From Vulcanisaeta distributa JCM 11213 (lineage in GTDB: Archaea > Thermoproteota > Thermoprotei > Thermoproteales > Thermocladiaceae): DNA of 64,000 nucleotides. Position 1 is the stretch's first letter. The number at the start of each line of letters is the position of its first letter. The translations under genes and the position numbers were made by a program. The notes beneath the pieces were generated by a model. That model saw only the letters and a program-made list of their open reading frames with translations. It was not told where the DNA came from and searched no databases. Below, in pieces: positions 43,612-52,394 of this stretch. Location: the NCBI GenBank assembly GCA_001316125.1, contig BBCS01000001.1, forward strand, positions 496,001 through 560,000, written 5' to 3'.

Positions 43612-43986
43612 TTATATTGGTAAGGTTACCAGTGCAGTTACACCCACATTGACGCTAAACAACTTGAGCATGTATATAATCATATTAATCCAATGCTCAT
43701 TTCTATCAATATCTGTGATAAAATCACGCCAATACTGTTTAATAAATTCTATGCAAGCACCTCCCTTAAAGAAGTCCATATTGACTGTCGACATAGCCGT
43801 ACAATAAATCTCACCTAACTCATCAGCAATATCAAGTAAATCGTCCCTATATTTATTGAGCACCTCTATGTCAACCACACCCACCCTATAAGCTACTGGT
43901 ATCTGCTCAAGTACGTGATTCACAAATACCGTATAATTACCCCCCCTCCTTACCTCATCGAAATATAGCATTTGATGACTACCCAT
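43612..43986 (-). CDS. Hypothetical helical protein
   Basis: 124 residues, intact. Mixed alpha/beta start (LYFDEVRRGGNYTVFVNHVLEQIPVAYRVGVV) and helical rest with two Cys (EIYCTAMST, GGACIEF). The C-terminus (MIIYMLKLFSVNVGVTALVTLPI) is hydrophobic. Family not recognised. The C7 run at 43940 encodes RRGGNY. Confidence 0.45.
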   Translation of the reverse strand: MGSHQMLYFDEVRRGGNYTVFVNHVLEQIPVAYRVGVVDIEVLNKYRDDLLDIADELGEIYCTAMSTVNMDFFKGGACIEFIKQYWRDFITDIDRNEHWINMIIYMLKLFSVNVGVTALVTLPI

Positions 43987-44029
43987 ACCATGTTAATTAA
44001 CATGATTGACTTTATAAGTTCTATTTCTC

Positions 44030-44853
44030 TTAACTTCGAAAGCGCAGTAATGCCGTATTCAGTATGTCAACAAGCCTATTAAGGCTATTCATATCGACCT
44101 CCTGACGCGGGCCAATCGCATTCATGTCCAGTGTCAACGGCGTAAGCGCAATATTACCCTCCTTATGCACAACGTATGTATCCGTGTTCTCCTCAGGCTC
44201 AATTAACGAACCAAATAGCCAGTAATACTTACCTCCACGTGGGTCGACCCTAACGTCAATCTTCTCAGAAAACTTAAGCTTTGAAGCCCTAACAAGCTTA
44301 ACCTTAATGTCCCTGCTAACGGTCCTTGGGAAGTTTATGCTAATTACATCAACGCCCCCCCTGGGCATGCCGTGCTTAAGCACGAACATAGCCGACTCCC
44401 TAACCACAGCCCTAAGCACAGGCTCGAGCTCCTCATTACCCTCAAGCTCATCACCGCTCTCAACATCGACCGAATACGCAATGGCTGGAATACCAAGCAG
44501 TGCCGCCTGAAATGCGGCGCCGAGGGTTCCCGATGATAGTATTACCTGCATTGAGGTATTATCGCCAATGTTTATCCCCGAAAGAACAAGGTCAACACTG
44601 CCCGTTATCTCCAAGGCCGCTAGATATATCGTGTCAGAGGGCGTACCAGATGTCGCATATACCTTAAAGCCACATAAGTCCATTACTGAGACTCTGAGAG
44701 GTTTGTGAAGCGTTATGCCGAGACCGGAGGCTGATTTAGGCGTTTCTGGGGGGGCTACGACATAAACCTCGCCTAGGTCCTTTACGTATTCATACAGCAT
44801 CCTGAGCCTGGACTGTATATGCCATCGTCATTCGTTACGAGTATCTTAACCAC
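44030..44853 (-). CDS. surE: 5'/3'-nucleotidase SurE, one frameshift
   Basis: About 274 residues. GTG 44853 opens [16 protein letters not shown], with the DD metal ligands; one base is missing near 44808 before LRMLYEYV. Conserved [24 protein letters not shown] and [10 protein letters not shown] follow. Two runs add one Pro or Gly each: [10 protein letters not shown] (family VVAP-x4-S) and [10 protein letters not shown] (family PxGVDV). Survival protein that dephosphorylates nucleoside monophosphates. Confidence 0.85.
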
Positions 44854-44931
44854 AATGGTTCTTAGGGTATAGGTTTATAAAGGGTTTCGTGCTCACTAGT
44901 CAAGGACTGTAAGTTAGGGTTTAAGTGGTGG

Positions 44932-45512
44932 ATGAGCATGAGTGGGGAGGTTGTTGTTCCAGGAGATGTTGTTGGTGTCGCTGAGGAATACCTGCCAGGG
45001 GGGGAGAATGTTGAGGCTGATGCAGATGGTAAATTAAGGCTCAGGTCATGGGGGTAGTCATACGTAATGATAAGGATCACATAATCAGCGTTAAACCCAT
45101 AAGGAGTAGCAATTTGTTGTTGAAAGTGAACGATATTGTTTATGGTAAGGTTGTGGCGATACCAAATGATAGGGTTGTCATTGTGAAGATAATTGGTGTT
45201 GAGAGTAATGGCAGTAAGACAGTACTAAAGGATGACGTGACAGGTATAGTACCTCCATCTCAATTATTAAATGGGAAACCAGGTAGCGCCAGTGAGGTTC
45301 TTGGTATTGGCGATATAATTAGGGCTAGGGTAATATCGAAGGACCCGCCGTACACGTTGACTCTAAGGGATGTGCAACTCGGTGTGGTTTATGCGAGATG
45401 CCCTAGGTGTGGTCATCCATTAAAGTGGAAGAGTGGGGGGGAGTTGCTTCAATGTCCTAATTGTGGTGCCGTTGTTAGGCGTAAGGTTAGCCTTGTTGAG
45501 TATTGGGCTTGA
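44932..45512 (+). CDS. csl4: Exosome subunit Csl4, one frameshift
   Basis: About 193 residues. VVVPGDVVGVAEEYLPGGENV is the Csl4 N-terminal domain; after a shift near 45047, the S1 domain follows (LLLKVNDIVYGKVVAIPNDRVVIVKI) and the C-terminal zinc ribbon is CPRCGHPLKW...CPNCG. A TATA-like TTTATAAAG lies at 44874 and a GGTGG motif just before the ATG. RNA-binding cap of the archaeal exosome. G7 runs occur in PGGEN and SGGEL. Confidence 0.85.
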
Positions 45513-45564
45513 TCAGTCGTAATACCACTCCTCATTGTTCAGGGGGGGTCGAGGTGGTCATCAC
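45513..45564 (-). ncRNA. Box C/D sRNA (minus strand)
   Basis: Read on the minus strand: C box GTGATGA (45558-45564), D' guide of 15 bases, D' box CTGA (45539-45542), 3-base spacer, C' box ATGAGGA (45529-45535, one mismatch), 12-base guide GTGGTATTACGA, D box CTGA (45513-45516). All spacings match archaeal C/D sRNAs except the D' guide, which holds a G7 run; with four G it would be exactly 12. It directs 2'-O-methylation with L7Ae, Nop5 and fibrillarin. It overlaps only the last bases of the csl4 region. Target not determined. Confidence 0.65.
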
Positions 45565-45584
45565 CGTATTAAATGCGTTGAGTA

Positions 45585-45596
45585 GGTATTAAAAAC
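45585..45596. promoter_or_regulatory. Possible shared TATA element of two divergent sRNAs
   Basis: GGTATTAAAAAC reads as TATTAAAAA on plus and TTTTTAATA on minus, centred about 25 bases from the predicted 5' end of each sRNA. One element, or two overlapping ones, could serve both. Confidence 0.35.
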
Positions 45597-45615
45597 TTCC
45601 TTGGTTAATGAATTT

Positions 45616-45670
45616 ATGGTGATGATGACTGGTATTTCTGAGTAGTGAGGAGTGGCACCAGAGCTGACTT
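45616..45670 (+). ncRNA. Box C/D sRNA (plus strand)
   Basis: C box GTGATGA (45619-45625), 12-base guide TGACTGGTATTT, D' box CTGA (45638-45641), 3-base spacer GTA, C' box GTGAGGA (45645-45651, one mismatch), 12-base guide GTGGCACCAGAG, D box CTGA (45664-45667). Two 12-base guides and the 3-base spacer are exactly the archaeal C/D architecture. By the D+5 rule it would methylate the A in AAATACC and the first G after CTCT in CTCTGGTG of its targets; which RNA carries them was not checked. Non-coding gap, 24 bases before the next ATG. Confidence 0.85.
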
Positions 45671-45690
45671 CGCAGTAAAACTTAATATGG

Positions 45691-46407
45691 ATGAGTTCTA
45701 CTCAAGTCCTTGTGAAATTCTCGATAGACAATAAGCTCAGGGGGGGTAAGGTCTTTGTCGGTGTAGGCATTGTACATAATGTGAGGAACAGTGAGTACCC
45801 AAGCGAGTTGTTGACGGTTATTAATGATACTGTTAAGGAGGTTAGGTCGAAGTATAGCCTTGACAGTCTCAAGGATGACCTAATCATTAGACGTTACAGG
45901 GATTTCTATTGGCATGAGCTTGGTATAGACCCGACAAAGCAGAGGCCTGCCCAGGAGGCGTTGCTTAGGAGGGTTCTTAGGGGTGAGGATTTGCCAAGGA
46001 TTAATCCGATGGTTGATATTGGTAATGTGGCGAGTATAAAGTACCTTGTGCCAATTGGGTTATACGATATTGATAGTTTTAATGGTAAGGACTTGGTAAT
46101 TCGTTATGCAAGAAATGGTGAAGTCTTTAATCCAATAGGCTCTCCTAAAAAGACGCTTACTGATAATCAAATAATCTTATCAACAATAGATGGTTTAATA
46201 CTGCATGTCTATCCATATAGGGATTCTGAAATAACAAAGGTAAGGAGTGAAACGAAGAACGTATTAATAGTTACTGCTGGTGTTCCCGGCATTGAGGATG
46301 AGAGATTACTTGAGTCGGCTCAATTTATAATTGACTTAGCCGCCAGGTATTTAGGTGGAAGCACCGACATGAAGCCAGTCGTAGTTAAGGATGAGAAGGA
46401 GTTATAA
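45691..46407 (+). CDS. B3/B4 tRNA-binding domain protein
   Basis: 238 residues, intact. It matches the B3/B4 domain of phenylalanyl-tRNA synthetase beta found as a stand-alone protein: YRDFYWHELGIDPTKQRPAQEALLRRVLRGEDLPRINP-type core (printed in parts), VDIGNVASIKYLVPIGLYDID, and VRSETKNVLIVTAGVPG. It may act as a free-standing editing or tRNA-handling factor; activity unproven. A G7 run at 45740 encodes RGGKVF. Confidence 0.75.
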   Translation: MSSTQVLVKFSIDNKLRGGKVFVGVGIVHNVRNSEYPSELLTVINDTVKEVRSKYSLDSLKDDLIIRRYRDFYWHELGIDPTKQRPAQEALLRRVLRGEDLPRINPMVDIGNVASIKYLVPIGLYDIDSFNGKDLVIRYARNGEVFNPIGSPKKTLTDNQIILSTIDGLILHVYPYRDSEITKVRSETKNVLIVTAGVPGIEDERLLESAQFIIDLAARYLGGSTDMKPVVVKDEKEL

Positions 46408-46443
46408 TAATCCTTAATTAAGTAAACATGCACTTAGCACTAC

Positions 46444-47076
46444 GTGAGTACTCGTAAGGTTAAGGTTGTGAGGTATAGCGAGAGGGCGTCCTACGATAGG
46501 GATGAACTCATGAAGGTATTAAACAGGAATTTCATATGTCACGTGGGTTTCATCGACGGTGGTGAGCCATACGTAATACCAATGCTTTACGTAAATGATG
46601 ATCAGTACATCTATATACACGGTTCGCCTGACAGTAGGTTGATTAAGATTGTGGGCAACGGGTCACCCGTAGTTATTGCCATTACGGAGGTGCATGGTAT
46701 AGTCCTTGCAAGTAATTTGTGTAATAACTCGATTAATTACGAGTCGGCCATAATATACGGTAGAGGATCGTTCGTTAATGACCCTAATGAGAAGCTTCGT
46801 GTCTTTCAGTTAATGGTTAATAGGCTAGTACCTGGTAGGTTAAATGATACTGAGTTGCCATCTGTTGAGGAGTTGAACTCCGTAGCCGTTGTTAAGGTTA
46901 GGATTGAGGACTTTGCGATCAAAAGGAGGGAGGGTGGACCTACCGTCACTAGTGATAAGCATTGGGAGGGGGGGGTGATACCAGTAATGACCGTTTATGG
47001 GATGCCAATTAGTACGAATAATAAACCAATGCCGAAGTATTTAATTGACTTAGTTAAGTCGCACCAACCTACCTGA
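46444..47076 (+). CDS. FMN-binding split-barrel protein (pyridoxamine 5'-phosphate oxidase-like)
   Basis: 210 residues from GTG 46444, intact. FICHVGFIDGGEPYVIPMLY, YIYIHGSPDSRLIKIV and SAIIYGRGSFV are the flavin-binding barrel signatures of the nitroimidazole-resistance/PNPOx-like group; VVKVRIEDFAIKRREGG is the late strand. A G8 run (46968-46975) encodes WEGGV. Likely a flavoprotein reductase of unknown substrate. Overlaps the convergent cpgS gene by 8 bases. Confidence 0.78.
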   Translation: MSTRKVKVVRYSERASYDRDELMKVLNRNFICHVGFIDGGEPYVIPMLYVNDDQYIYIHGSPDSRLIKIVGNGSPVVIAITEVHGIVLASNLCNNSINYESAIIYGRGSFVNDPNEKLRVFQLMVNRLVPGRLNDTELPSVEELNSVAVVKVRIEDFAIKRREGGPTVTSDKHWEGGVIPVMTVYGMPISTNNKPMPKYLIDLVKSHQPT

Positions 47077-48402
47077 GTTTCGCGCGTTCAAGGAATTCAT
47101 CAATTAACTGACTTACTGTTGGCCCCTCAAGAACCTTGAGTCTCCATTTAGCCTAACTATTGGCTTATCAATCTTGACAACATCCTCGATATGGGCTGGG
47201 GGGGTACCCATGATTACTACGTCAGCGGGTATCCTCCTTATGGTTTCCTCCAAATCCCTAATCTGCTCTGGCGTGTATCCTAGGCTTGGTAGTACTGGTC
47301 CCATGTGCGTGTATTTTGCGTAGGTCTCCTTTATTATGCCCACGGCGTATGGCTTTGGATCCACTATCTCAGCATTGTACTTCTTGGCAGCTATGTATCC
47401 TGCCGCGTATGGTAAGCCGCCATGTGTTACCGTTGGTGCGTCCTCAATAACCACCGCCCTCTTACCTGCCACGGCATTTGGATTCTCCAGGTACACCTCA
47501 AGGTCTGCCTGAGTTATTGATGCCCTCGGGTTTACGGCCTTAATATTATTAATTATAGTCCTGACATTCTCAGGGGGGGTTGAGTCAGAGACCTTTGTCA
47601 CTATCACAGCATCGGCGAGCCTAGTATTAACCTCGCCAGGGAAGCTACCAACCTCGTGCCCTGGCCTTCTGGCGTCAGTAACCGTTATTAAGTAATCGGT
47701 GTAGTAGAATGGGAAGTCATTATTGCCACCATCCCATAGCAATACGTCAGCCATGGACTCAGCTTCATTGAGTATCATCTCATAATCAACACCAGCAAGT
47801 ACAGGCACGCCAATGTCTATGTAGTGCTCGTACTCCTCCCTCTCCTCAAACGTGATCTTCATCAAATCCTGCCTTGTCCTGAAGATCTGTACCATCATGT
47901 CATCAGGATTCATGTAAATCATTGGATGCCTAATCGCCGCAACCTTCAATCCCCCCCTCTTAACAAGTTCAAGTGTCACCTCATGCGAGACAGTTGATTT
48001 ACCAGCACCAGTCCTCGTAGCAACTACGCCGATCATGGGCTTTGAGGACTTTATCATGGTATCCCTAGGACCAAGGATACTGAAGCTTGCACCACTTGCT
48101 AATATAATGCTTATTATCCTACCAACATCATTATATAACAGGTCACTATAGGCTAGGACAACCTCATCAGCGCCCAAATCCCTTATTAACCGACCGAGAT
48201 CCTCAAGATCCTTGAGACCGATAAGTGGTATACCGCCTGGTTGATAAAGGTCTCCGGCACCCTTAATATACCGCTTACCACCAATGCCGGGTATTTGAAC
48301 CTGGGCGACCGCCACAACCTTATACTCTGGGTTGTGCCTGAAGTACATGTTAAATACGTGGAGGTCTCGACCGCCTGCACCCAGTATTATTACCCTCCGC
48401 AA
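47069..48402 (-). CDS. cpgS: Cyclic 2,3-diphosphoglycerate synthetase-like protein
   Basis: About 444 residues. GAGGRDLHVFNMYFR, VATRTGAGKSTVSHEV (P-loop), AIRHPMIYMNPDD, VLLWDGGNNDFPFY, VTDARRPGHE and VIEDAPTVTHGGL are all cPGS landmarks. Near 47150 the frame shifts; the continuation LKVLEGPTVSQLIDEFLERAKLR ends at 47069. Two runs add one residue against the family (KRGGLKV for KRGLKV; MGTPPAH for GTP-x). Product cDPG is a thermoprotectant in some hyperthermophiles; in others the enzyme's role is untested. Confidence 0.82.
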
Positions 48403-48443
48403 TGAGGAATCACCGTTCCTTAGTACTGGATTAGTACTATTTA

Positions 48444-48839
48444 TTATTTACCCACTGCATTATCAATTCTGTTAATGCAGGGGGGGCAACCCCGTAAACT
48501 CTCAATAATGCTTTCCGATAATGAGATCTCAGTGCCGTCATTAAATACAAACGTTATTATTGATTGATCATTACGTACCATGGTTAATTCACTCCATGGA
48601 TAGAATACGTCCATTGGCTTCACGTATATGCCCTTTTCATAGATTGCGTAATTATCAATACTCAATAACTGCGGACCCCCCCACATGCTGGCTAACTTTC
48701 TATTTATTAACTTATTAAGGAGGATTACTAGTATAAGTAGTATGAGAATTATTATTGGCGCAAGGACGGGGCTGACGAATCGTATACCCACAACCGCGGT
48801 TATTGCCAATGACAAAAATACGGAAACCTTTATTATCAA
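48444..48839 (-). CDS. Membrane protein with PH-like C-terminal domain
   Basis: 131 residues, intact. Two N-terminal hydrophobic helices (VFLSLAITAVVGIRFV and APIIILILLILVILLNKL), then a beta domain (NYAIYEKGIYVKPMDVFYPWSELTMVRNDQ, ITFVFNDGTEISL) resembling bacterial PH/YcxB-like domains. Ends in CPPC, which the C7 run at 48480 contributes to; with one Pro less it would be CPC. Function unknown. Confidence 0.55.
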   Translation of the reverse strand: MIIKVSVFLSLAITAVVGIRFVSPVLAPIIILILLILVILLNKLINRKLASMWGGPQLLSIDNYAIYEKGIYVKPMDVFYPWSELTMVRNDQSIITFVFNDGTEISLSESIIESLRGCPPCINRIDNAVGK

Positions 48840-48925
48840 GCCCCCTCATCCTAATGCCAATCCTCATTACGATGACAACCCTACTTTCCAGTTATTAAAG
48901 ATAGCTCACCAAAATAAACCTGAAA

Positions 48926-50163
48926 TCACGCCTCAAGCCTCCTCACTAAATAAGCCTTTTGTGGATTTGTCAATTGTAACATAGTTAATAACGCTGGATT
49001 CAAATCCTTTGAATCCTTAATTAATAGGCTCCTCACGTAATCCAGTATCCTGGGGGGGTCGAGTCTAACATACTCATCAACCCTATCAAGCAGGAATGGG
49101 TAACCAGTATCCGTGGTTTGCGACTCGAGGTACGCCACCAACTCCTCAATACTCACCCCATCACTCGGATTGAAGACCTCAAGCTTAACCGCGGGTGCGC
49201 CATTACGTGGCTTATAAAATACCACGTATATGTCACGAAGCATCTTTAAGCCAGGGTGAGTAGATCCGCTAAATACCCTCTCAAGGTTTACCAAACCCTC
49301 ACTAAGTCTCCTGCTCATCAAATCTTTAATGTCGTCGCACTTTCCACCCTTGCACCTTTTCCTTAACTCACAATCGCCATAGTTTATCCGAAGCCACTGG
49401 GGCAGTATATCACCGTAGTTCCCAAGTACCATGTACTCGCCATTACTTAAGACTAAGCTTGCAATAAGTTTATCATTCATTGGCAAGCACTCATTGGTTA
49501 ACACCGAGAGAAACCTGGACCTAACCCTCTTAACAACACCAATAATCGCGTCTTAGTCTTCATAGCCAATTCTAGTAGATCGCCAACCACATTCGTAACG
49601 CGAGCAAGCACGCCGCCCTCAACTGGTAAGTTATACGGTAGCGGGTGTACTGGTATTTCGCCATCAAGTATCACCAGGTCAACCCCCTTCCTACCCCCCC
49701 TGGCCTTATCACGAAGAAGCTTAATTGCTAACTCCCTCTCCCTGACCTGAGCCCTCCTAGTAATCACCCTCTCAAATTCACTTACATCCTCAAAAACAAC
49801 CTCACCAGTCATGTACCTATCATATGAACCGTTAAGGTAACCCACATAGCCATAGGAGAGCACAGTCATGACACCACCAATAAGCTCGAGAGGTGGGGTC
49901 GGGTAGCTTGAATCGATTGCATAAGCATTAAAGGCCTTCGTCGATGAACCAATACTCTTAATCAAGCCTCTATCCTCAATAACCCTCCTTAACTCACGGA
50001 TCAGGGTAAGTATCTGCGAATCAATACCTTCATCAAGCATTTTCTTCACATCGGATTGTATGGAAAGTAGTAATGGAGGTTCAATCCAAAACTCAATATC
50101 CCCAGGCCCATAATCACTAGGTAACATCTCAAAGCATTGATTACAGGGAGGTATATAAAGCAC
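48926..50163 (-). CDS. nurA: NurA-domain nuclease, one frameshift
   Basis: About 410 residues. NAYAIDSSYPTPPLELIGG carries the first NurA Asp and Ser; DLVILDGEIPVHPLPYN the second; the C-terminal half has FLLDRVDEYVRLDP. The frame breaks near 49515 (KTRLLVLLR then RVRSRFLSVLTNE). CELRKRCKGGKC is a Cys-rich insert. NurA is a 5'-3' nuclease working with HerA in DNA-end resection; the two genes are 26 kb apart here. Confidence 0.72.
48996..49016. repeat. Short perfect inverted repeat
   Basis: GGATTCAAA-TCC-TTTGAATCC, nine perfect base pairs with a 3-base loop, inside the 3' part of the nurA gene. Likely incidental in coding DNA. Confidence 0.5.
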
Positions 50164-50196
50164 TAATGAGCAAGATTTGCAGTTACTTCCTGAACC

Positions 50197-50352
50197 TTAC
50201 CGGCTTAATGCATTTTCAGTCTCTCTAACCAATGCCCTAACCTTATCAATGCAGGGCATTAAATTATTCACACTCAATTTAGCCTCATAAACCTTGTACT
50301 TATAATACTTATAGCACGTAAACACTGCTCCACCCATTAAACATCCAATCAC
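50197..50352 (-). CDS. Small protein, 46-51 aa
   Basis: ATG 50337 (or in-frame GTG 50352) opens MGGAVFTCYKYYKYKVYEA, followed by KLSVNNLMPCIDKVRALVRETENAL and a stop at 50197. A short hydrophobic Gly/Ala start followed by a coiled-coil-like helix resembles YtxH-type proteins. It fills the gap between nuoD and nurA. Codon use matches the neighbours. Confidence 0.45.
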   Translation of the reverse strand: MIGCLMGGAVFTCYKYYKYKVYEAKLSVNNLMPCIDKVRALVRETENALSR

Positions 50353-50431
50353 TTAATCCCACAGAAAGCGTGTCCGTAGCCCTCTCAATAGGTTAAGAAA
50401 TTTTAATTTTTCTCATGACTTAATTTCATAA

Positions 50432-51715
50432 TTATCTATCAGCCTCCGGCGGGAAGTAGCCAAAACTTCCATATATGGCTGGTACATCCGCTAGCCTGTA
50501 GCCCTTTAGTGCCTCCATGAATCCCCCCCTGAGCAGTAGCCATGATGGTGTGACCATCCTTAACCTGTACGGCACGTTACTATGCCCGTCAGATATTAAT
50601 GTAAACAGTAGTAGTCCTCTTGAGGCCTCTGTCAATGTCGTCGCCTCGCCAGCGCCTGGTGTTAATCCCACATGAGTTTTTGTTAGGAATGTCCTAATGT
50701 CCTTGGCAGCCTGCGGCCTATCCTTTGGCGGTATTCTTGAGAGTAGTTTCTCACTTATTATTGGTGTGTCTGGTATGTTCTTGACGGCTTGTCTAATTAT
50801 TTTAATACTCTGCCTAATCTCCTCAACCCTAACCAGGAACCTTGAGTATGCATCGCCATCATCAGCCACCGGTATGTCCCACTCAAACTCATTATACACC
50901 TCGTACGGCTCAACCTTCCTAACATCATACTCAACACCTGACGCCCTAAGGAATGGGCCGACAAGTCCGTACTTAATAGCCTCCTCCTTCGTTAGTACGC
51001 CAACCTCCTTAAGCCTATGTATCGTCACCGGGTTCTTAACGAATATTGACTCCATATCCTTCATCTTCCTCTCCAGGTAATTCGTTAACTCATAGACGAA
51101 GTTGAGAACCTCGGGCTTAACATCCCACCTAACGCCACCTGGCACTGTATAGCTAAGCGTCGTTCTCGCGCCCGTTATCCTCACAAATGCCTCATTAATC
51201 ACGTCCCTAAGCCCGAAGGCCCACATGTAGCCCGTACTGTGACCAATGAATACTGCGAGTATTCCAGTATCGTATAGGTGTGTGGCTATCCTACTCAGCT
51301 CAGCCAGTATAACCCTAATGTACTGAGCCCTCTTGGGCACGTCTAGGTCAGCCAGCTTCTCCACCGCACGTGAGTAACCGAGGTCAAAATTTGCTGAGTC
51401 TTGTATCGTAGGTCTCTCGATGAGTGGTAATATGTGTATGTATAACCTAGTCTCGGCGAGCTTCTCCACGCCCCTATGCACATAGCCTGGGTCTGGTATT
51501 GCATCAACTATGTAATCGCCCTTGAGCCTGAGTATTATCCTCATGTGTCCACTCCCTGGGTGTTGAGGACCAATGAAGACCAGGTACTCATCACTCCTGT
51601 ATGCCTCCTCAACGTACTCCTTTGGTATTGGTACGAAGTTCTTAACAAACTCCTCAGGCACCTCCATCCTAACAGGTAGCTCTGCATACTTCTCATTACT
51701 ACCCATGCCCATCAC
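50432..51715 (-). CDS. nuoD: Complex I subunit D (49 kDa, NuoD-like)
   Basis: 427 residues, intact. FIGPQHPGSGHMRIILRLKGD, PDPGYVHRGVEKLAETR, PLIERPTIQDS, HLYDTGILAVFIGHST and the C-terminal DVPAIYGSFGYFPPEADR define NuoD. The CxxC pairs of [NiFe] hydrogenases are absent at both ends, so it is the quinone-binding respiratory type. Starts with ATGA overlap on nuoC. Works with NuoB at the quinone site. Confidence 0.9.
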   Translation of the reverse strand: MMGMGSNEKYAELPVRMEVPEEFVKNFVPIPKEYVEEAYRSDEYLVFIGPQHPGSGHMRIILRLKGDYIVDAIPDPGYVHRGVEKLAETRLYIHILPLIERPTIQDSANFDLGYSRAVEKLADLDVPKRAQYIRVILAELSRIATHLYDTGILAVFIGHSTGYMWAFGLRDVINEAFVRITGARTTLSYTVPGGVRWDVKPEVLNFVYELTNYLERKMKDMESIFVKNPVTIHRLKEVGVLTKEEAIKYGLVGPFLRASGVEYDVRKVEPYEVYNEFEWDIPVADDGDAYSRFLVRVEEIRQSIKIIRQAVKNIPDTPIISEKLLSRIPPKDRPQAAKDIRTFLTKTHVGLTPGAGEATTLTEASRGLLLFTLISDGHSNVPYRLRMVTPSWLLLRGGFMEALKGYRLADVPAIYGSFGYFPPEADR

Positions 51716-52394
51716 CCGGTGCTACCGTCCGCCTCCTGCTTACCTTCACTTGGCTTTTCCTGGGCAGGTTTTGCCTGCGGTGGCGTGGCCTCAGTGGGTT
51801 TTGGCTGTGGGGGGGCTTGCTGTGCAGGTTTTGGTTGGGTTGGTGCTTGGGCTGGCTTTGGCTGTGGTGGTGCTACGGGTAGTCCAGGGAACTCCCTATC
51901 GACTATGTAGAACTCCCTAACTATTGGTACGTCCTTCCTAAGCGGGAACTTAACTGGGGGGGTGTCTGGGTCGAGTAGGAAGTTCCTACCATCCATGGGT
52001 TGCCCTCAAACCAAACACCGAAGAAGTCATACATCTCGCGCTCCATGTAGTCAGCGCTCGGCCAAATGTCTATTAGGCTTGGTACCCTGGGGGGGTTATC
52101 CCTCGGTATTTCCGTCGTCAATGAAATGAGAATGGGCATCAACTCCTTCTTGCTATAGCTCGAGACCCAATACTCAACGTAGAACTTATTCTCGTGAGGT
52201 GCATCAATAACATTAACCGACTTAACATGGTCGAAGCCGAGCTTTGACAATGATAATGCGGCGTCCCTTAACTTATTGGGCTCTGTATCAACGCATATTC
52301 TATTAATGTCTGTTACGATTATTTTCTTTGCTGATTCCTTGAGTGCGGGCATTAATTGATTATTAATTAATTCATAACCGAAGGGCCACTCCAC
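51712..52394 (-). CDS. nuoC: Complex I subunit C (NuoC-like) with Pro/Ala/Lys-rich tail, one frameshift
   Basis: About 228 residues from GTG 52394. The core has WPSADYMEREMYDFFGVWFEGNP, the NuoC signature; near 51995 the frame shifts to MDGRNFLLDPDTPPVKFPLRKDVP, completing the family end. A tail of about 55 residues follows, built of PQPKPAQ-like units (for example PPQPKPAQAPTQPKPAQQ), unlike standard NuoC. The upstream frame stays open into the nuoB tail, raising a possible NuoB-NuoC fusion. DNPPRVPS has one Pro more than family (C7 run 52090). Confidence 0.82.

Noticed and set aside
48996..49016. Nine-bp palindrome as an operator or terminator
   Set aside because: It lies inside the nurA coding region, far from a start or stop, so a regulatory role is not supported.
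50432..51715. NuoD-like gene as a membrane [NiFe] hydrogenase large subunit
   Set aside because: Both CxxC nickel-binding pairs are missing, and the ends match respiratory NuoD.
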